Below, one piece after another: positions 1 to 10,509 of a stretch of DNA of 64,000 nt (position 1 is its first letter; every line of letters starts with the position of its first letter). The stretch comes from Sporobolomyces roseus. Lineage: Eukaryota; Basidiomycota; Microbotryomycetes; Sporidiobolales; Sporidiobolaceae. The stretch is from NCBI GenBank assembly GCA_016617785.1, contig JADILM010000001.1:2604001-2668000 (forward strand). The letters are read 5' to 3'. The notes below the pieces were generated by a model. It had not been told where the DNA came from. It made no database searches and was given only the letters and a program-made list of their open reading frames with translations. A program made the translations under genes and the position numbers.

Positions 1-1398
1 ATCGAAGCCTTCGAATGGCTGTTGCTCAAATTCCGACTGTTGATAGACTGAGGGAGGATAGTTGAAGTTGTCGTGATTGTAGGTGGGAGGGAAAGGTTGA
101 GAGTTTGATTGATGAGAGGTTTCGACGAGGGAATTGTCGAAAGAAGGTAGGTGATTGAAGCGAGTGACATTGTGCCGAGGCAGAGATGAGGGATCAGAGA
201 AGAGATGCTGATGGATAGATGACTGGCGTTGAGGAAGAGGAGGAGGAGGAGGAGAAGGCATGAGGGAAGGGGCAAAGTTCTCATTGGTTGCGAAAGGAAG
301 CTGAATCGGTCCGAGATCCTCGAAACTGCGCTGTACAGCTGCTGGCACAGTAGTGGGATGATTGAAGCTTGATCGGTTTGATGGTCGTCGAGTAACTGGT
401 GTCCATGCCAGAGCAGAGGTCTTCTCGAGGAAGGAAAATCAGCGGTCGTGCTCAGATGAAAAGGGAAACAACTGCACTCACAGAATGACCGCTGAAAACG
501 CTGGGAGAGAGTCCTGACACTTCTCTCCTTCCTGTGTGGGTGAAGCTCGCTGAGTGACATCTTCTGTCAACGCTGGCGCTGTTTCGATAGGACGACGTCT
601 CCTCCTTGGTTTGGGTGCAGCAGGAGATGTTGACACTATTCCTGAAACAAGCTCGGCCTCTGTAGGCTGATCAGATTACACGTAAATGGCTAGGTTAGTG
701 CGGAACTGAATGAATATTAGGATACAACGACGAACGAGAGCTCCCAAGCGTTTTCGTCTCCTACTGGCTCTATTGCTCTGTACAACTTGCGCTATACTGC
801 CGTCTGTCTGCTCTAGTGTCTTATTGCTTGCAGCTGGGTAGCAGGATCGAGATCATCCCATTTGACAAACATTTGACTTCCGAAGATCGTTTTGCGCCAG
901 CTTTTGAGTCGCTTACTTTCTGGAGATTGCTCAAAGACTTTGTCGATCGCTTCAACGAGTAAGTTGCGCGGAATCTTGATCGCCCATGTATCCCCATCTT
1001 CGTTTGTTTCGAGGAATTTGTGAACTTCGAGGAATTTGAGAATCGAAAGTGTTGTGGGCTGCAGCCCGAGAAAGAACGAATCAGCTGAGCTTGCTTAGGG
1101 CAGATAACGGAAGAAAGCTTTGGGGTACCAGTTGCTCGAGAAGCGCCTCCAAAGTTGCTGGAATTGCCTCCTCAATGATGTATCTTAACTTTCGATAAAT
1201 TGGAATCTTCGACTGAGTGCTCATCACGGCCCAATTCATTCTCAAGAAGTCTCCAATGTTGCTCACACGTTGGAAGAGCTTCTCCGATGTAGGATACATG
1301 GCTTTGCTTTGCTCAAGCGTTGCAGCCATCTCTGACCAATCGAGGGATTGAGCGTTTGTCATCGAATCCAGGTCGATGAAGGATTCGAGTGTATTCAT
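1..1398 (-). pseudogene. Left copy of a tandem unknown gene pair, frameshifted and cut by the window edge
   Basis: I do not recognise the family. Translation begins at the ATG at 1398 (MNTLESFIDLDS...) and follows the same exon plan as the intact copy at 2297-3962. Exon 1 encodes an acidic/helical segment ending near 1125. Exon 2 (about 1060-815) encodes a segment with the shared TWAIK-P-LLV-AI-KV motif. A Thr-Glu-Ala-Glu-Leu exon carries an Arg-rich run (PKPRRRRRP, possible nuclear localisation signal). The last exon is Pro/His/Ser-rich. Near 820-825 this copy has one base fewer than its sister between the conserved Gln-Leu and Lys-Thr-Leu codons, so the frame hits a stop at 813-815. Downstream coding is still recognisable in the shifted frame, so decay looks recent. 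An unseen splice could rescue it. The 3' end lies outside the window. Confidence 0.55.
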
Positions 1399-2296
1399 GA
1401 CCGCCTTGATGAAGTCGCGTCAAGGGAAAACAAAGGAGGAGAACAAGGAAGAAGTGGAAGGTAGAAGAGGCAAGGAAAGGAGAGCAGATTCAACGGAAAC
1501 GCGTTCAGTCTCTTGCCGAAACCTCGTGAACTTTGGAGGGCCGCGGATCACGACAGCCCCAACGGCAGCAGGAAGTAGTGCAGGGGAGTGTAGCGCTGTA
1601 TCTCGAATGTTCAAGTAAGCTGGATGTGCCCGGAACGGCGAGAGTCGGGATAGCCTGCTCCTCTGAAAAAAAGCGGATATAGACACCATTCGAAAGCGAC
1701 ATCTCCCTCTCGCTTCGCATCTGCCAGGATCGCTCCTTCACACTCTGCTCATACGCTGGATATCATACCTAATCAAGGAGGGAGGATAAGACTAATTGCT
1801 CAACGCTTGAAGGTCCACAGGGATCTTCTTCTTCTCCTCCTTCTACAACAGGGTCAACACCTTCGGCAGACATGGTTTTGGCGAATTCGAGGGAGTTTTC
1901 GAAAAAAGGTGATTGAGGAGGGAGGGGAAGCGGGCAAGGAGAAAGAGGAGCAGGGGAAGCGGCAGGGGAGACGAGAAAAGGGAGAAAACGGGCGAAAACA
2001 GAGGTAGCAAAGGAGGGGAGGATTCGGAGGAGGGCATCTCTGAGGCCTCGAGAATTCGAGGAGGACCTCAACGGATGCCGTTCTACCAGTTACGACTGCC
2101 AATTTTCGCGCACGTTATTTTCGAGTTCCCCTGCTGCCCCTCGCGGTCTCCGCACTGCAATACGTGTGACTATATTTGCAACGGAGATGAACCAATCACT
2201 AATGAGTAGAAAGAGATTCACTCGCACGAAAAAGAGAAAAAAGGGAATGAAAGCTTTTTCGAAATGTCGTCGAGGTCTGGGGGTAAAGGGCGATAA
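1399..2296. other. Intergenic stretch between the tandem copies
   Basis: This holds the presumed promoter and leader of the left copy and the 3' flank of the right copy. A block near 1515-1560 resembles the sequence upstream of the right copy near 4085-4130 (both contain a GCCGCGGATC core), so the duplication includes the promoter. A purine-rich tract occupies about 1900-2000. I see no gene here. Confidence 0.5.
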
Positions 2297-3962
2297 CTAC
2301 ATTTGAGGATATTCGAGAGGATGAAGGAACGTATGGGAAGGGTTATGGTGACCAGAGGAACAAGAGTGAGGATGTACGGAATGATCGTGCTCAGGAGATT
2401 GCTCTCCTCCAACATTTTCAGTTCGGCCGTCGGAGGAGAAAGCGTGTTCATGGGAGTACGAGGGGCCAGCGTTGAGATACGGCATCGGGAAGTGGTGTGA
2501 ATGGTCGAAATAGTTGTCGTGATTGAGAGAGTTGTCGAGAGGTGGATGCGAAAGAGCCTGACTGTCAAACGAGTGATCAAAGCCTTCGAATGGCTGTTGC
2601 TCAAATTCCGACCGTTCACAGACTGAGGGAGGATAGTTGAAGCTGTCGTGGTCATAGGTGGGAGGGAAAGGTTGAGAGTTCGATTGTTGAGAGATTTCGA
2701 CGAGGGGATTGTCGAGGGAATTGTCGAAAGAAGGTAGGTGATTGAAGCGAGTGACATTGTGCCGAGGCAGAGATGAGGGATCAGAGAAGAGATGCTGATG
2801 GATAGATGACTGGCGTTGAGGAAGAGGAGGAGGAGGTATGAGGGAAGGATCAAAGTTCTCATTGGTTGCGAAAGGAAGCTGAATCGGTCCGAGATCCTCG
2901 AAACTGCGCTGTACAGCTGCTTGCACAGTAGTGGAATGATTGATGACCGGTCGAGCTGTCCTTCTTCGAGCAACCGGGGTCCAGGACGTTGATGATTGGG
3001 TCTGTGAGCGAGAAACAATCAGCTCTCGAGCTCAGAAGCAGAAGCAGACCACCAGACGTACTGAATACCTGTGGAAAGCGCCGAGTCCAGATATAGACGA
3101 ATCTGATGCTGTCGTGGCTTTCGGTTGTGAAGTACCTTGAGCGACGGGCGTTTGCGACGTTGATTTCTGTTTCGAACGACGATGCGCATTTCTTGTTGCG
3201 GGAGAGAAAGCCGGCGCCAGCCACGATCCTGAGAGGAGTTCAGCCTCGGTAGGCTGTTTCGAGGAAATTGAGTGAAAGATGAGAGGAAGAGGAAGGAAGG
3301 CGACGCACGAGGTATCCGAGGAATTCTGCCTTGCTATTGACCGTGTTGTTCTCCTGGGCTTGTGCTATACTTCTTCTGGTCTCATACAGTGTCTTGAGTA
3401 TTCTCAGCTGATCAGTTCCCGGCTCTTTGTCCCAATTCGAGAACATTTTGCTGTCGGAGAGCGTTTTGCACCATCGTTTAAATCGCGAATTGTTAGGACA
3501 TAGATCATAAACTTTGTTGATCGCTCGGACAAGCAAGATGCGTGGAACCTTGATGGCCCATGTTCTCTTGTCTTCGTTTGTCTCGAGGAACGCTAGAATC
3601 GAAAGCGTAGTCGGCTATAGTGTAGAGAGAAGAAGCGTTAAAACGGGTTGCGATGGCGGTTCGAGGCATGGGCGATGATTGCTCACCATGATCACGAGAA
3701 GTTGAGATGCATCACCCGTCTCTGCCCTTGCCTCGTCAGACACGTGCTTCAACTTCCGATAAACCAAAGTTTTCGACCGATTGCCTATTACCGCCCAATT
3801 CTCGTGCAAGAACGATCCTACTTCATTGACACGTCGAGAGAGTCGTTCGGAGATGGGATACGTGTCCTTGATTTGATCCAGGGTACGAGCCATCTTTGAC
3901 CATTCGAGAGGTTGATCGTTTGTCGACGGAAGGAAGTCGACGAGAGAGTCAAGCGGATTCAT
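2297..3962 (-). CDS. Unknown protein, intact right copy of a tandem pair
   Basis: I do not recognise this protein. The ATG at 3962 starts MNPLDSLVDFLPSTND. Exon 1 ends after Leu-Val-Ile-Met, with the donor just beyond. A second exon (about 3614-3311) encodes the TWAIKVPRILLVRAINKVYD segment and a helical region ending Glu-Phe-Leu-Gly-Tyr-Leu. A short exon (about 3245-3137) encodes Pro-Thr-Glu-Ala-Glu-Leu-Leu and a basic Arg/Lys stretch. The last exon (about 2999-2297) encodes about 230 residues rich in Pro, His, Ser and Asn, ending Glu-Tyr-Pro-Gln-Met. No homeodomain WF-N-R motif, transmembrane segment or signal peptide is visible. Basic stretches and a low-complexity tail would suit a nuclear regulatory protein, but that is inference. 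Its N-terminal half differs strongly from the neighbouring copy while the C-terminal exon is nearly identical. Confidence 0.6.
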
Positions 3963-4235
3963 TGTCACCTGGACTTGAAGGTCGAGTTGAGACCGAGGGT
4001 CTTGAGGGAAGAAAGAGGGAAGGAGAGGAGCTGGATGAGGAAAGAGGAGAGACGAGAGGAGGAAAGGAAGTTTCTCTTGTCTCTTTCCGCGACCTCCTGA
4101 ATTCTGACACGCCGCGGATCGATCGGGCAATCGTCTGATCGGACCTGACGCTGTCGAGGTAGTCCTCTCAACAGAAAGGAAAAGGCGAAAAGGCGGACTG
4201 ACGAGATTAACAGAGTTGGATTTCGTCCCATCCTC

Positions 4236-6422
4236 CTAATCGATACTACTAGTCGTCTCGAACCCACTCTCGTCCTCGCTGCTACTATCCTCCTCACTCA
4301 CAGTCCCATCTTGCCCATCGACGATACTCAAACTCCCTAATCTCGCAACATACTCATTCAACCTCTGTTGTCCCTTCAGCTTCTTCCTCGCTGATTTCGC
4401 TCGTGTCCTCGGAGTACTCGAAGGAATCGGTAAGATGGACCTTCGATCTGAATCGAGAGGTTTCGTCGATACTTCTTGTTCTCCTCCTTTCCACGCTCCA
4501 CCATCGTTGCGTCCTTTCGTTCCCGGTGGATGCATACCTAGAGATAGTTCCATCGAGGTCAGCTCAGAGAAGAGACACTAGAGAAAGTAACGACATACCG
4601 GGAACTGCGAATCGACAAGATAAACCGTATCGACAAGCTTTGCCATGAGGACAAACGTGACCCGCGAAACAATTCACATCTTTGCAGTTCTTCCCTTTCA
4701 ATGCGTACTATTGAACGAACGAACGAGAGTTAATCAATGTCTGACACCTCAAGTTCCGGTGAAAGCGATAAGGAAACTTACCATACAAGGACTCTTCCTC
4801 GCGTCACTTCTCAGTTGTACGAGTTGAGCGGGAGTCAACAAGTAGTTGTGAGAGTACTTGCATTGATCGCCTGAAGTACAAGGTGGTGAGAGGTAATAAG
4901 CGTTACAGAGAGGTTCTGCTTGCTTGTTCAATGGCTGCACATCGGATTGGAAGGATCAGCGACTGAGCTATGTAGAAAGAGAGGAAGCCAGCGTACCTTT
5001 GAAGGATCGATAGGTTGCAATTTGATCACTTTCGTCGAATCCTTGACGACGACTAAAGGATTCGTTTCTCCACCCGAAGTGTTTCCACCATTAATGTAAC
5101 TCTTCTTCTTTCCCGGTGTCGATCCCACTCCTTGTCCCGCACCATTCCCTACCATCGAAACGGGTGTCGATCTCCTCTGCAGTACCGGTTGAACCACTGC
5201 ATTCCCTCCATTCGAATGACCTCCCGCTCCTCCTGAACCTCCGTAACCCATCGCGTAACTCGAATAACTTCCCAGCTTTCTCCTCTCAAACAATCCCTCG
5301 AATTGAATCGAATCCAAATTCAACCGTTTCAATTCGAACGCCGTATCCCTCCCATCGTAAGAATGCAACAGTCGGAGTTTCGAACTGATCAAGGGTGATT
5401 CGGTTTGGAGTGTCGTGAACATGTGGGCGTATCCTCCGTCGTGAGAACATCCGGCGAGTACGAGCTTGCAGGATGGGAGTTTCAAATAGAGTTTGATGTT
5501 TTCGCGAAGTTTCGCATCGGCTGCTTCCTAACGACTCAGAAGGGAGGAGCGTCAGCACTGGTAAGCGATCTGAATGATGAGAAGGGAAGGGAGGACGAAC
5601 CTTTTGCGGCCCGACATCAGTCTAGAGTGTTTCGAGGAGAACAAAAGTCAGAATTCCGGAACAACGAGATCGAAACTGAGCAAAACGTTGACTTACGACT
5701 TGGATGAGAGGATGCGCCGCGTTGAGACCTTGCAAGAAAGCACTAAAAGTTTGCTCATCTGCAATTCCGTTGCTCTATTCAACGGAATCGAGGAAATGAG
5801 TATTCGATCTCTTCGATAGATAGAGAGCGGACGAACTCACCTGTAAAGCTTTGGCTAATCCATACTTTGACAAGAACAATGTCACTACAACTGTCAATTC
5901 CCCTTGAACTCCTTCTCGTTCAGCATAATTCGTAATATTCGATCTCAACGCCAACGCAGCTTCTCGTCCTCCATCTCTCCCTTTCTTGATCAATGATCTG
6001 TCGAAGATACATCCATCTCCATCGAGGAAACATGCTACCATGTTATCCCCTTGCTGTAATCGTGCGAAAGTTTAGCTTCGTTGCGAAGAAAACTTGCGAC
6101 AAGAGGGAGAAACTTACATCTAGTTGTTTCTGAGCATCTTTCGCTCTTTGACTAGCTTCTGAATGACCCAACTTCCACTGTCAATCCCTCAATGGATTAG
6201 CAGGGAATCGAGGGAGAGGAAAGAAAGGGAGAGATCTGCGCCACTTACGACTTGAAGTTCCGATTCAAGTTCTTTCAATCGATGTTGCAAGGATGGTAGT
6301 TGCAAGATGGCTTCACGAGCTAACTCTGCTGCCTTTCCCGCGTAGTGAACGTAGTGATCGAAGGAGATAGAGGGCGGCGAGGTTGAAGAAGAGGAAGAAG
6401 GAGGGGAAGGTGGATAGGCCAT
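4236..6422 (-). CDS. Tandem CCCH zinc-finger protein with a fungal DUF7923-like domain
   Basis: The ATG at 6422 opens a Pro/Ser-rich start followed by a helical/coiled-coil segment (about residues 20-75). The next exons encode MVACFLDGDGCIFDRSLI and a GRDGGREAA block, then a domain containing CKLVLAGCSHDGGYAHMF. This layout matches the NYN/PIN-like DUF7923 domain that fungi join to CCCH fingers. Downstream lie a CCCH finger (CNAYYLSPPCTSGDQCKYSH, about 4915-4850) and a Cys/His-rich segment with CPHGKACRYGLSCRF (about 4690-4580). The C-terminus is basic then acidic, ending Thr-Thr-Ser-Ser-Ile-Asp. The role is probably RNA binding or turnover; that is inferred from the domains. It is divergently arranged with TLG2, with 167 bases between the start codons. 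Confidence 0.7.
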
Positions 6423-6589
6423 TTGATGAGCTAGAGAAACGAGTGACTAAAGAGTGATGTTATTGAGGATACTGAGGCGAGTAGTAGAAGTGAGGAGAGA
6501 TGAAAGGGAGAAAGAAGTTGAACGACAAAGGAGAGAGACTCTCCATCGACACATACACTCACTTTAGTCACACTCCTTGACCCAGTTGA
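6423..6589. promoter_or_regulatory. Shared head-to-head promoter, CCCH gene / TLG2
   Basis: Only 167 bases separate the two start codons, so both leaders and both core promoters must overlap here. No TATA box is obvious. Confidence 0.5.
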
Positions 6590-8247
6590 ATGACTACTAG
6601 ATCAAGAACGAACTTATTCCTATCGTATCGAGATAGTTGTATCAGAGACACCTCGTCTTACTCGGCCCCGCCTACTCCATTCCTCTCCTCCTCAAAGAAC
6701 CCTTATGCACTAGATCAAGATCAAGCAGAGAATGCTGGTTTGTTGGACAACTCGGAAGATGATTGGAGTAGGAGAGGGAGTACTTTCTCGACTGTATCGT
6801 CAAGTTCAAAAGGAAAGGCGAGAATGAACGATGTCTTACCACCGCAATGGCTCGATTATGCAGACAAGGTGGATGAGATCGTACACAGGGTCAAACCAAA
6901 GAGTGAGCTCTCATCTTCACTGTCGAGCGAACCTTGCATTTGTTTCGCAGACTTCCCTCTTTCCCTCTCACCTCTGAACTGATCTTGCTTGTCAATCTTA
7001 TAGTAACGCAACTCGACAAGCTACATTCGAAACACTTGTTGCCAGGATTCAAAGATCGTTCAGCCGAAGAACGCGAGATTGAAAACCTCGCAACTTCAAT
7101 CACTACCGTTCGTTCTTCCCTACCCTTCCCTTCCCGTTCCTATGCCTCAATCGACCTACTCACGCGCTCTTCGATATGAGGTAGGACCTTCGAACCTGTC
7201 AACTTCACATCCGCAAGATAGCAGAACAATCTAAACAACTCTTGCAAGAAACGACAACCTCGACTTCTTCGCAAGAAAGCAAGAGATTGGATTTATTGAT
7301 GGCTGCGAATGTACAAACCGCCCTCGCGACCAAGGTTCAAGCGCTGAGTAGTACATTCAGGAAGAAACAATCGGAATATCTGAGATGTACGTTCATTTGA
7401 TCACACGAACGATCTTTCGCTCTAAATGAGCTGACTGTCATACGATTCATTGTGAATACAGTGCTGAAAGGGAACGAGAATAGGAACGGGATCGGAAGTT
7501 CGAGTACAGGGTTCAAAGCAGCGAGTTCAGATCCACTCGCATCCTTAGCAGAAGATGAACAATACGTACGTCTTCTTCCATCCTCTCGCTTCTCCTCCTT
7601 CTCTATTACCTTCATCCTCTCTGTCTACAGTCTCGATCCGTCCTCTCTCCCACAACCCCTTCCTTAGCTCAACAGCAACTCTTCTCCACCCCTCAAACCT
7701 CCCACGAATCGGCAATAACCCAACGTTCTTCCGAGATCTCTTCGATCGCTCAATCCATCACCGACCTCGCAGACTTGTTCAAGGATCTGAACTCGCTCGT
7801 TATCGATCAAGGGAGTTTGTTAGATCGGATCGATTATAATGTTGAACAAATGTCGAGGGAAGTGAAAGGGGCCGTTACTGAACTACAACAAGCTACAAGG
7901 TAAGCACTCATTTCTTCCAATCGACCTTTTGGGGGAAGGAGCTGATGTGAGAGAGAATGAATAGGTATCAAAAACGATCTGGCAAATGTCAACTAATCTT
8001 CTTATTAGTGTTATTGATCGTGGGGTGTTTGATTGTCATCGCTTATCGACCTACAAGATCTCCTACTTCTTCAAGCTCGACTCCCGCGCCAATAGAGGAT
8101 ACGGGTGATCAAGGGAGGATTGCGAATCAGGAGGAGATAGCTCAGAAATTGATCGAGGAATTGGATGGTCGACGGTTGAGAGTGAGGGAGAGTCAGAATA
8201 CGAAGGGGGATTGGGGAGTGAAGAGGAGGAGGGAGAGATGGCGGTGA
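6590..8247 (+). CDS. TLG2: Qa-SNARE, syntaxin-16/Tlg2 type
   Basis: Tlg2/syntaxin-16 is the Qa t-SNARE of the trans-Golgi/endosome and mediates fusion of endosome-derived vesicles. The ATG at 6590 gives MTTRSRTNLFLSYRDS, the typical Tlg2 N-terminal peptide (in this family it binds the SM protein Vps45). Later exons encode the Habc helices (IVTQLDKLHSKHLLPGFKD near 7001-7070), a linker, then the SNARE helix ending DYNVEQMSREVKGAVTELQQ (about 7740-7900). A single tail anchor follows (CQLIFLLVLLIVGCLIVIAY, about 7985-8045). The gene is split into about six exons. The luminal tail after the anchor is long for the family, about 65 residues and charged. The short exon around 7180-7240 is the least certain part of the model. 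Confidence 0.9.
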
Positions 8248-8460
8248 AGGGAGTAGAATTCAGACTTAGTCGAAGTGGTCATAAGTAATCGTATCTTCTC
8301 TCGTCTCGCAGAGTCTGAACACTCTAAGACAAAATTGAGCGACTGTTCAAAGCTAAAGGGTAGGGCGCAGGGAAGCTACAGACTGAAGACAAACTAACAT
8401 ACCGACAGAGTGTGCGGAATTGTAGGGATTTGGAGGCAAGAAGGAGAGAGAAGATAGGTT

Positions 8461-9151
8461 TCAGCCTTCGATGAAGAAGTGTGCCTGTTTCGGCTCTTCA
8501 CGCCTGAGGAGTTGGCGATCAATCTTCGACTGGTGGATGTCTCTCAAGGCCCCGTGATAGCTGTCGGCGGGTGCTGCTCTTCGACGATGTTCAGCTTCGG
8601 CTTGACGCCTCTGTTCCTCGAGGGCTCTCTCTTTCGCCTCTTCTCCATCCGAGCGTACAGTACACCTATATCCGTCTATAAGGAGGTCGGTATTGTAATA
8701 GTCGGGGTCCTTTCGGTTCACGAACTCGAGTCAGCTGCAGCCAGCCGAGAGAGGTGATTCGAACAAACGGAGGGGTCAAGGCTTCCGCGTCTGAACTTGG
8801 GCTTGTTCTTCGCTTCCTTCGCTTTTCTATCTAGCACGTCCAGCGGATGAACACTTCTGCCGTTAAGGTATGGGTTCCTGATCTTATCCTCAACCAACGA
8901 AGGATGAACCTCTTTCGCGAATTTCTGTCAAGTCGAGCGACCGAAATCAGACCAGGCAGCGTTCCTCGTGAGAGACGCCAGGAAACGAGATCAGAGAAGT
9001 ACCCTAGCCCAAGGCCAAAAGCGCTGTGAAGGCTCGAGATAGGTGGACATTAGCTCAGTACAACTTGCGCGAGCACAAAACTCACCCAGCGTCGACTCTC
9101 CTTGGTCCAAACGTGTCTTCCAGTCCGCTGCCGAAGGTCAGTAGTTGCCAT
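8461..9151 (-). CDS. Small basic hypothetical protein
   Basis: I do not recognise this protein. Four exons join in frame from the ATG at 9151 (MATTDLRQRTGRHVWTKESRRW). The next piece is RFWPWAR, then an exon beginning KFAKEVHPSLVEDKIRNPYL, and a final exon beginning Phe-Val-Asn-Arg-Lys-Asp-Pro-Asp-Tyr-Tyr. The protein is about 165 residues, very rich in Arg, Lys, Glu and Gln, and predicted largely helical. A highly basic, Trp-containing start could be a mitochondrial or ribosome-associated feature, but no family motif supports a function. The gene lies just downstream of, and on the same strand as, the interrupted membrane protein gene. The short second exon is the least certain. Confidence 0.5.
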
Positions 9152-9389
9152 GAGGTCGGAAGTCGCCAGTGAGTGTAATGTAGGTTGTCAAAAGAGATTT
9201 GGAAAGAGAGCAGGGACAACCTCCTTGGTCCGCGGATTTCTCGGAATCGGCAGAGGACCATCTCTTGTTCCCGTCAGCTTATAATAGTCGTAGCTCGTGA
9301 GATCGTATGAGGAGGCGTGCCATGTAGAGGAAAGCGCACGAGAGTCGCTCTCGATTCAATGGCGACAAAGAAGCTATATAACACACGAC

Positions 9390-10098
9390 TCACTCCTTCG
9401 ACGCTACAAAAGACTCATTCGAATCCACCCTCATTGCTACATCAACCAGTACGCTGACTCGCCTCGCAAGCTGATCGAGACCCTGTTCTTCTTTCTCTCG
9501 TTTCTCCTTCTCCGCTTCGTCCAATTCAGGTCGAAGGATCCAAGCCAGCCAAACGTAGACCCCCGTCAATATGAGTGACAGACTTGTTGTCGACCAGAAC
9601 GAAATGAGGATGTAGGTCTCAGCCAGATCGAGCGGTCGAAACGAGGCGAAAATCGACAGGCCGAAAGTGAATGCTGAAATCAGGACGAAGAGGATCATGC
9701 CGATGACGAGGCCCTGCATTACCCTCGAGGGTGTCAGATTGAGTGAGAGCAGAGATTTAGAAAATGTCAATTTACCGTCCACTTCTCCCTGACCTCAGCA
9801 AGCAGCTCCGAGCTCTGGCCTAGGCTCTCTGTGAGCTGGAGATCTTTCGCCTTTCGTAACAGTCGATTGACAGATGTGAGGTACATGCTTGAGAGTGTTG
9901 TGAGCGAAACAACCAGCAAGACAGCGGCTATCGCATGAAAGATGCTATCACATTCAAGCTTCGTCAGGCTTTGGATGAGTGATGACAGCAGATTCGAGAA
10001 CTCACTATGTAGCCTGCCAGACTGGCTTTAGCGCAGCAAACCCTGCTTCGAGTGCGAGGACATCAGGAACCATCGGGAGGAGGTTGTTCACGTCGAAG
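9390..10098 (-). pseudogene. 3' part of an interrupted multi-pass membrane protein gene
   Basis: This is the downstream half of the gene whose 5' part lies at 16947-17792. The frame resumes exactly at the target duplication: Thr-Ser-Gly-Phe on the far side continues into Asp-Val-Asn-Asn-Leu-Leu-Pro-Met here. It then encodes membrane helices (a hydrophobic exon near 9960-9850; VIGMILFVLISAFTFGLSIF at about 9715-9650; a further helix near 9600-9530) and a charged cytoplasmic tail ending Val-Ala-Ser-Lys-Glu. Order, spacing and length match the intact gene at 55017-56791, so these are paralogues. The family is an unnamed fungal multi-pass group; I do not know its function. Transcription from the original promoter would now have to cross 6.8 kb of retrotransposon. 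Confidence 0.75.
10094..10098. repeat. Target-site duplication, left copy
   Basis: CGAAG directly precedes the LTR and is repeated at 16942-16946. The 5-bp length is typical of Ty3/Gypsy integrases. Confidence 0.95.
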
Positions 10099-10509
10099 TG
10101 CAGGAACTACCGATCTTCAGCTGGAGGGCGAGTTCAGAGTTCGAGCTTTTGGGAGAGAGGTCGACGAGGAGGAGTCGAGGGCGGACGGTGAAGGTAGTTG
10201 TTGGACTCTCGAGTCAAGGCAATAACAATGAACTGAGTTATATTCCTAACGAGAGTGGTGATGAGAGTAGAGATAGGTAAAGAAGAAGAAAGAATAAAAG
10301 AATAGAATAGATCTACAACAAGTTGACTGAACAATCCAGACTTTGGCCACGAATGGCAGACGATTCGGGGCCAATTTTCCTTTTCACCAATTCCAGTCCG
10401 ATAGCGAGAATGAAGTCTAAGCGATGAAGAGAAGCTTAGATTCGATTCGAGCGAACAGAAAGAGCGAAAGAAGACTTAACAGCGGAACCTGAGCTAGGTA
10501 ATCCTAGCA
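10099..10509 (-). repeat. 3' LTR of the chromovirus
   Basis: 411 bp beginning TGCAGGAACT and ending CCTAGCA on the plus strand. It matches 16531-16941 throughout by eye. It is the 3' LTR because gag and pol run on the minus strand. Confidence 0.95.

Noticed and set aside
2218..3018. 266-codon minus-strand frame within the right tandem copy
   Set aside because: It overlaps the last exon of the intact gene in another frame. The Ser/Leu/Thr run content comes from reading a His/Pro/Ser-coding exon out of frame.
10099..10334. Short open frames inside both LTRs
   Set aside because: They are identical in both LTRs only because the LTRs are identical. No protein features.
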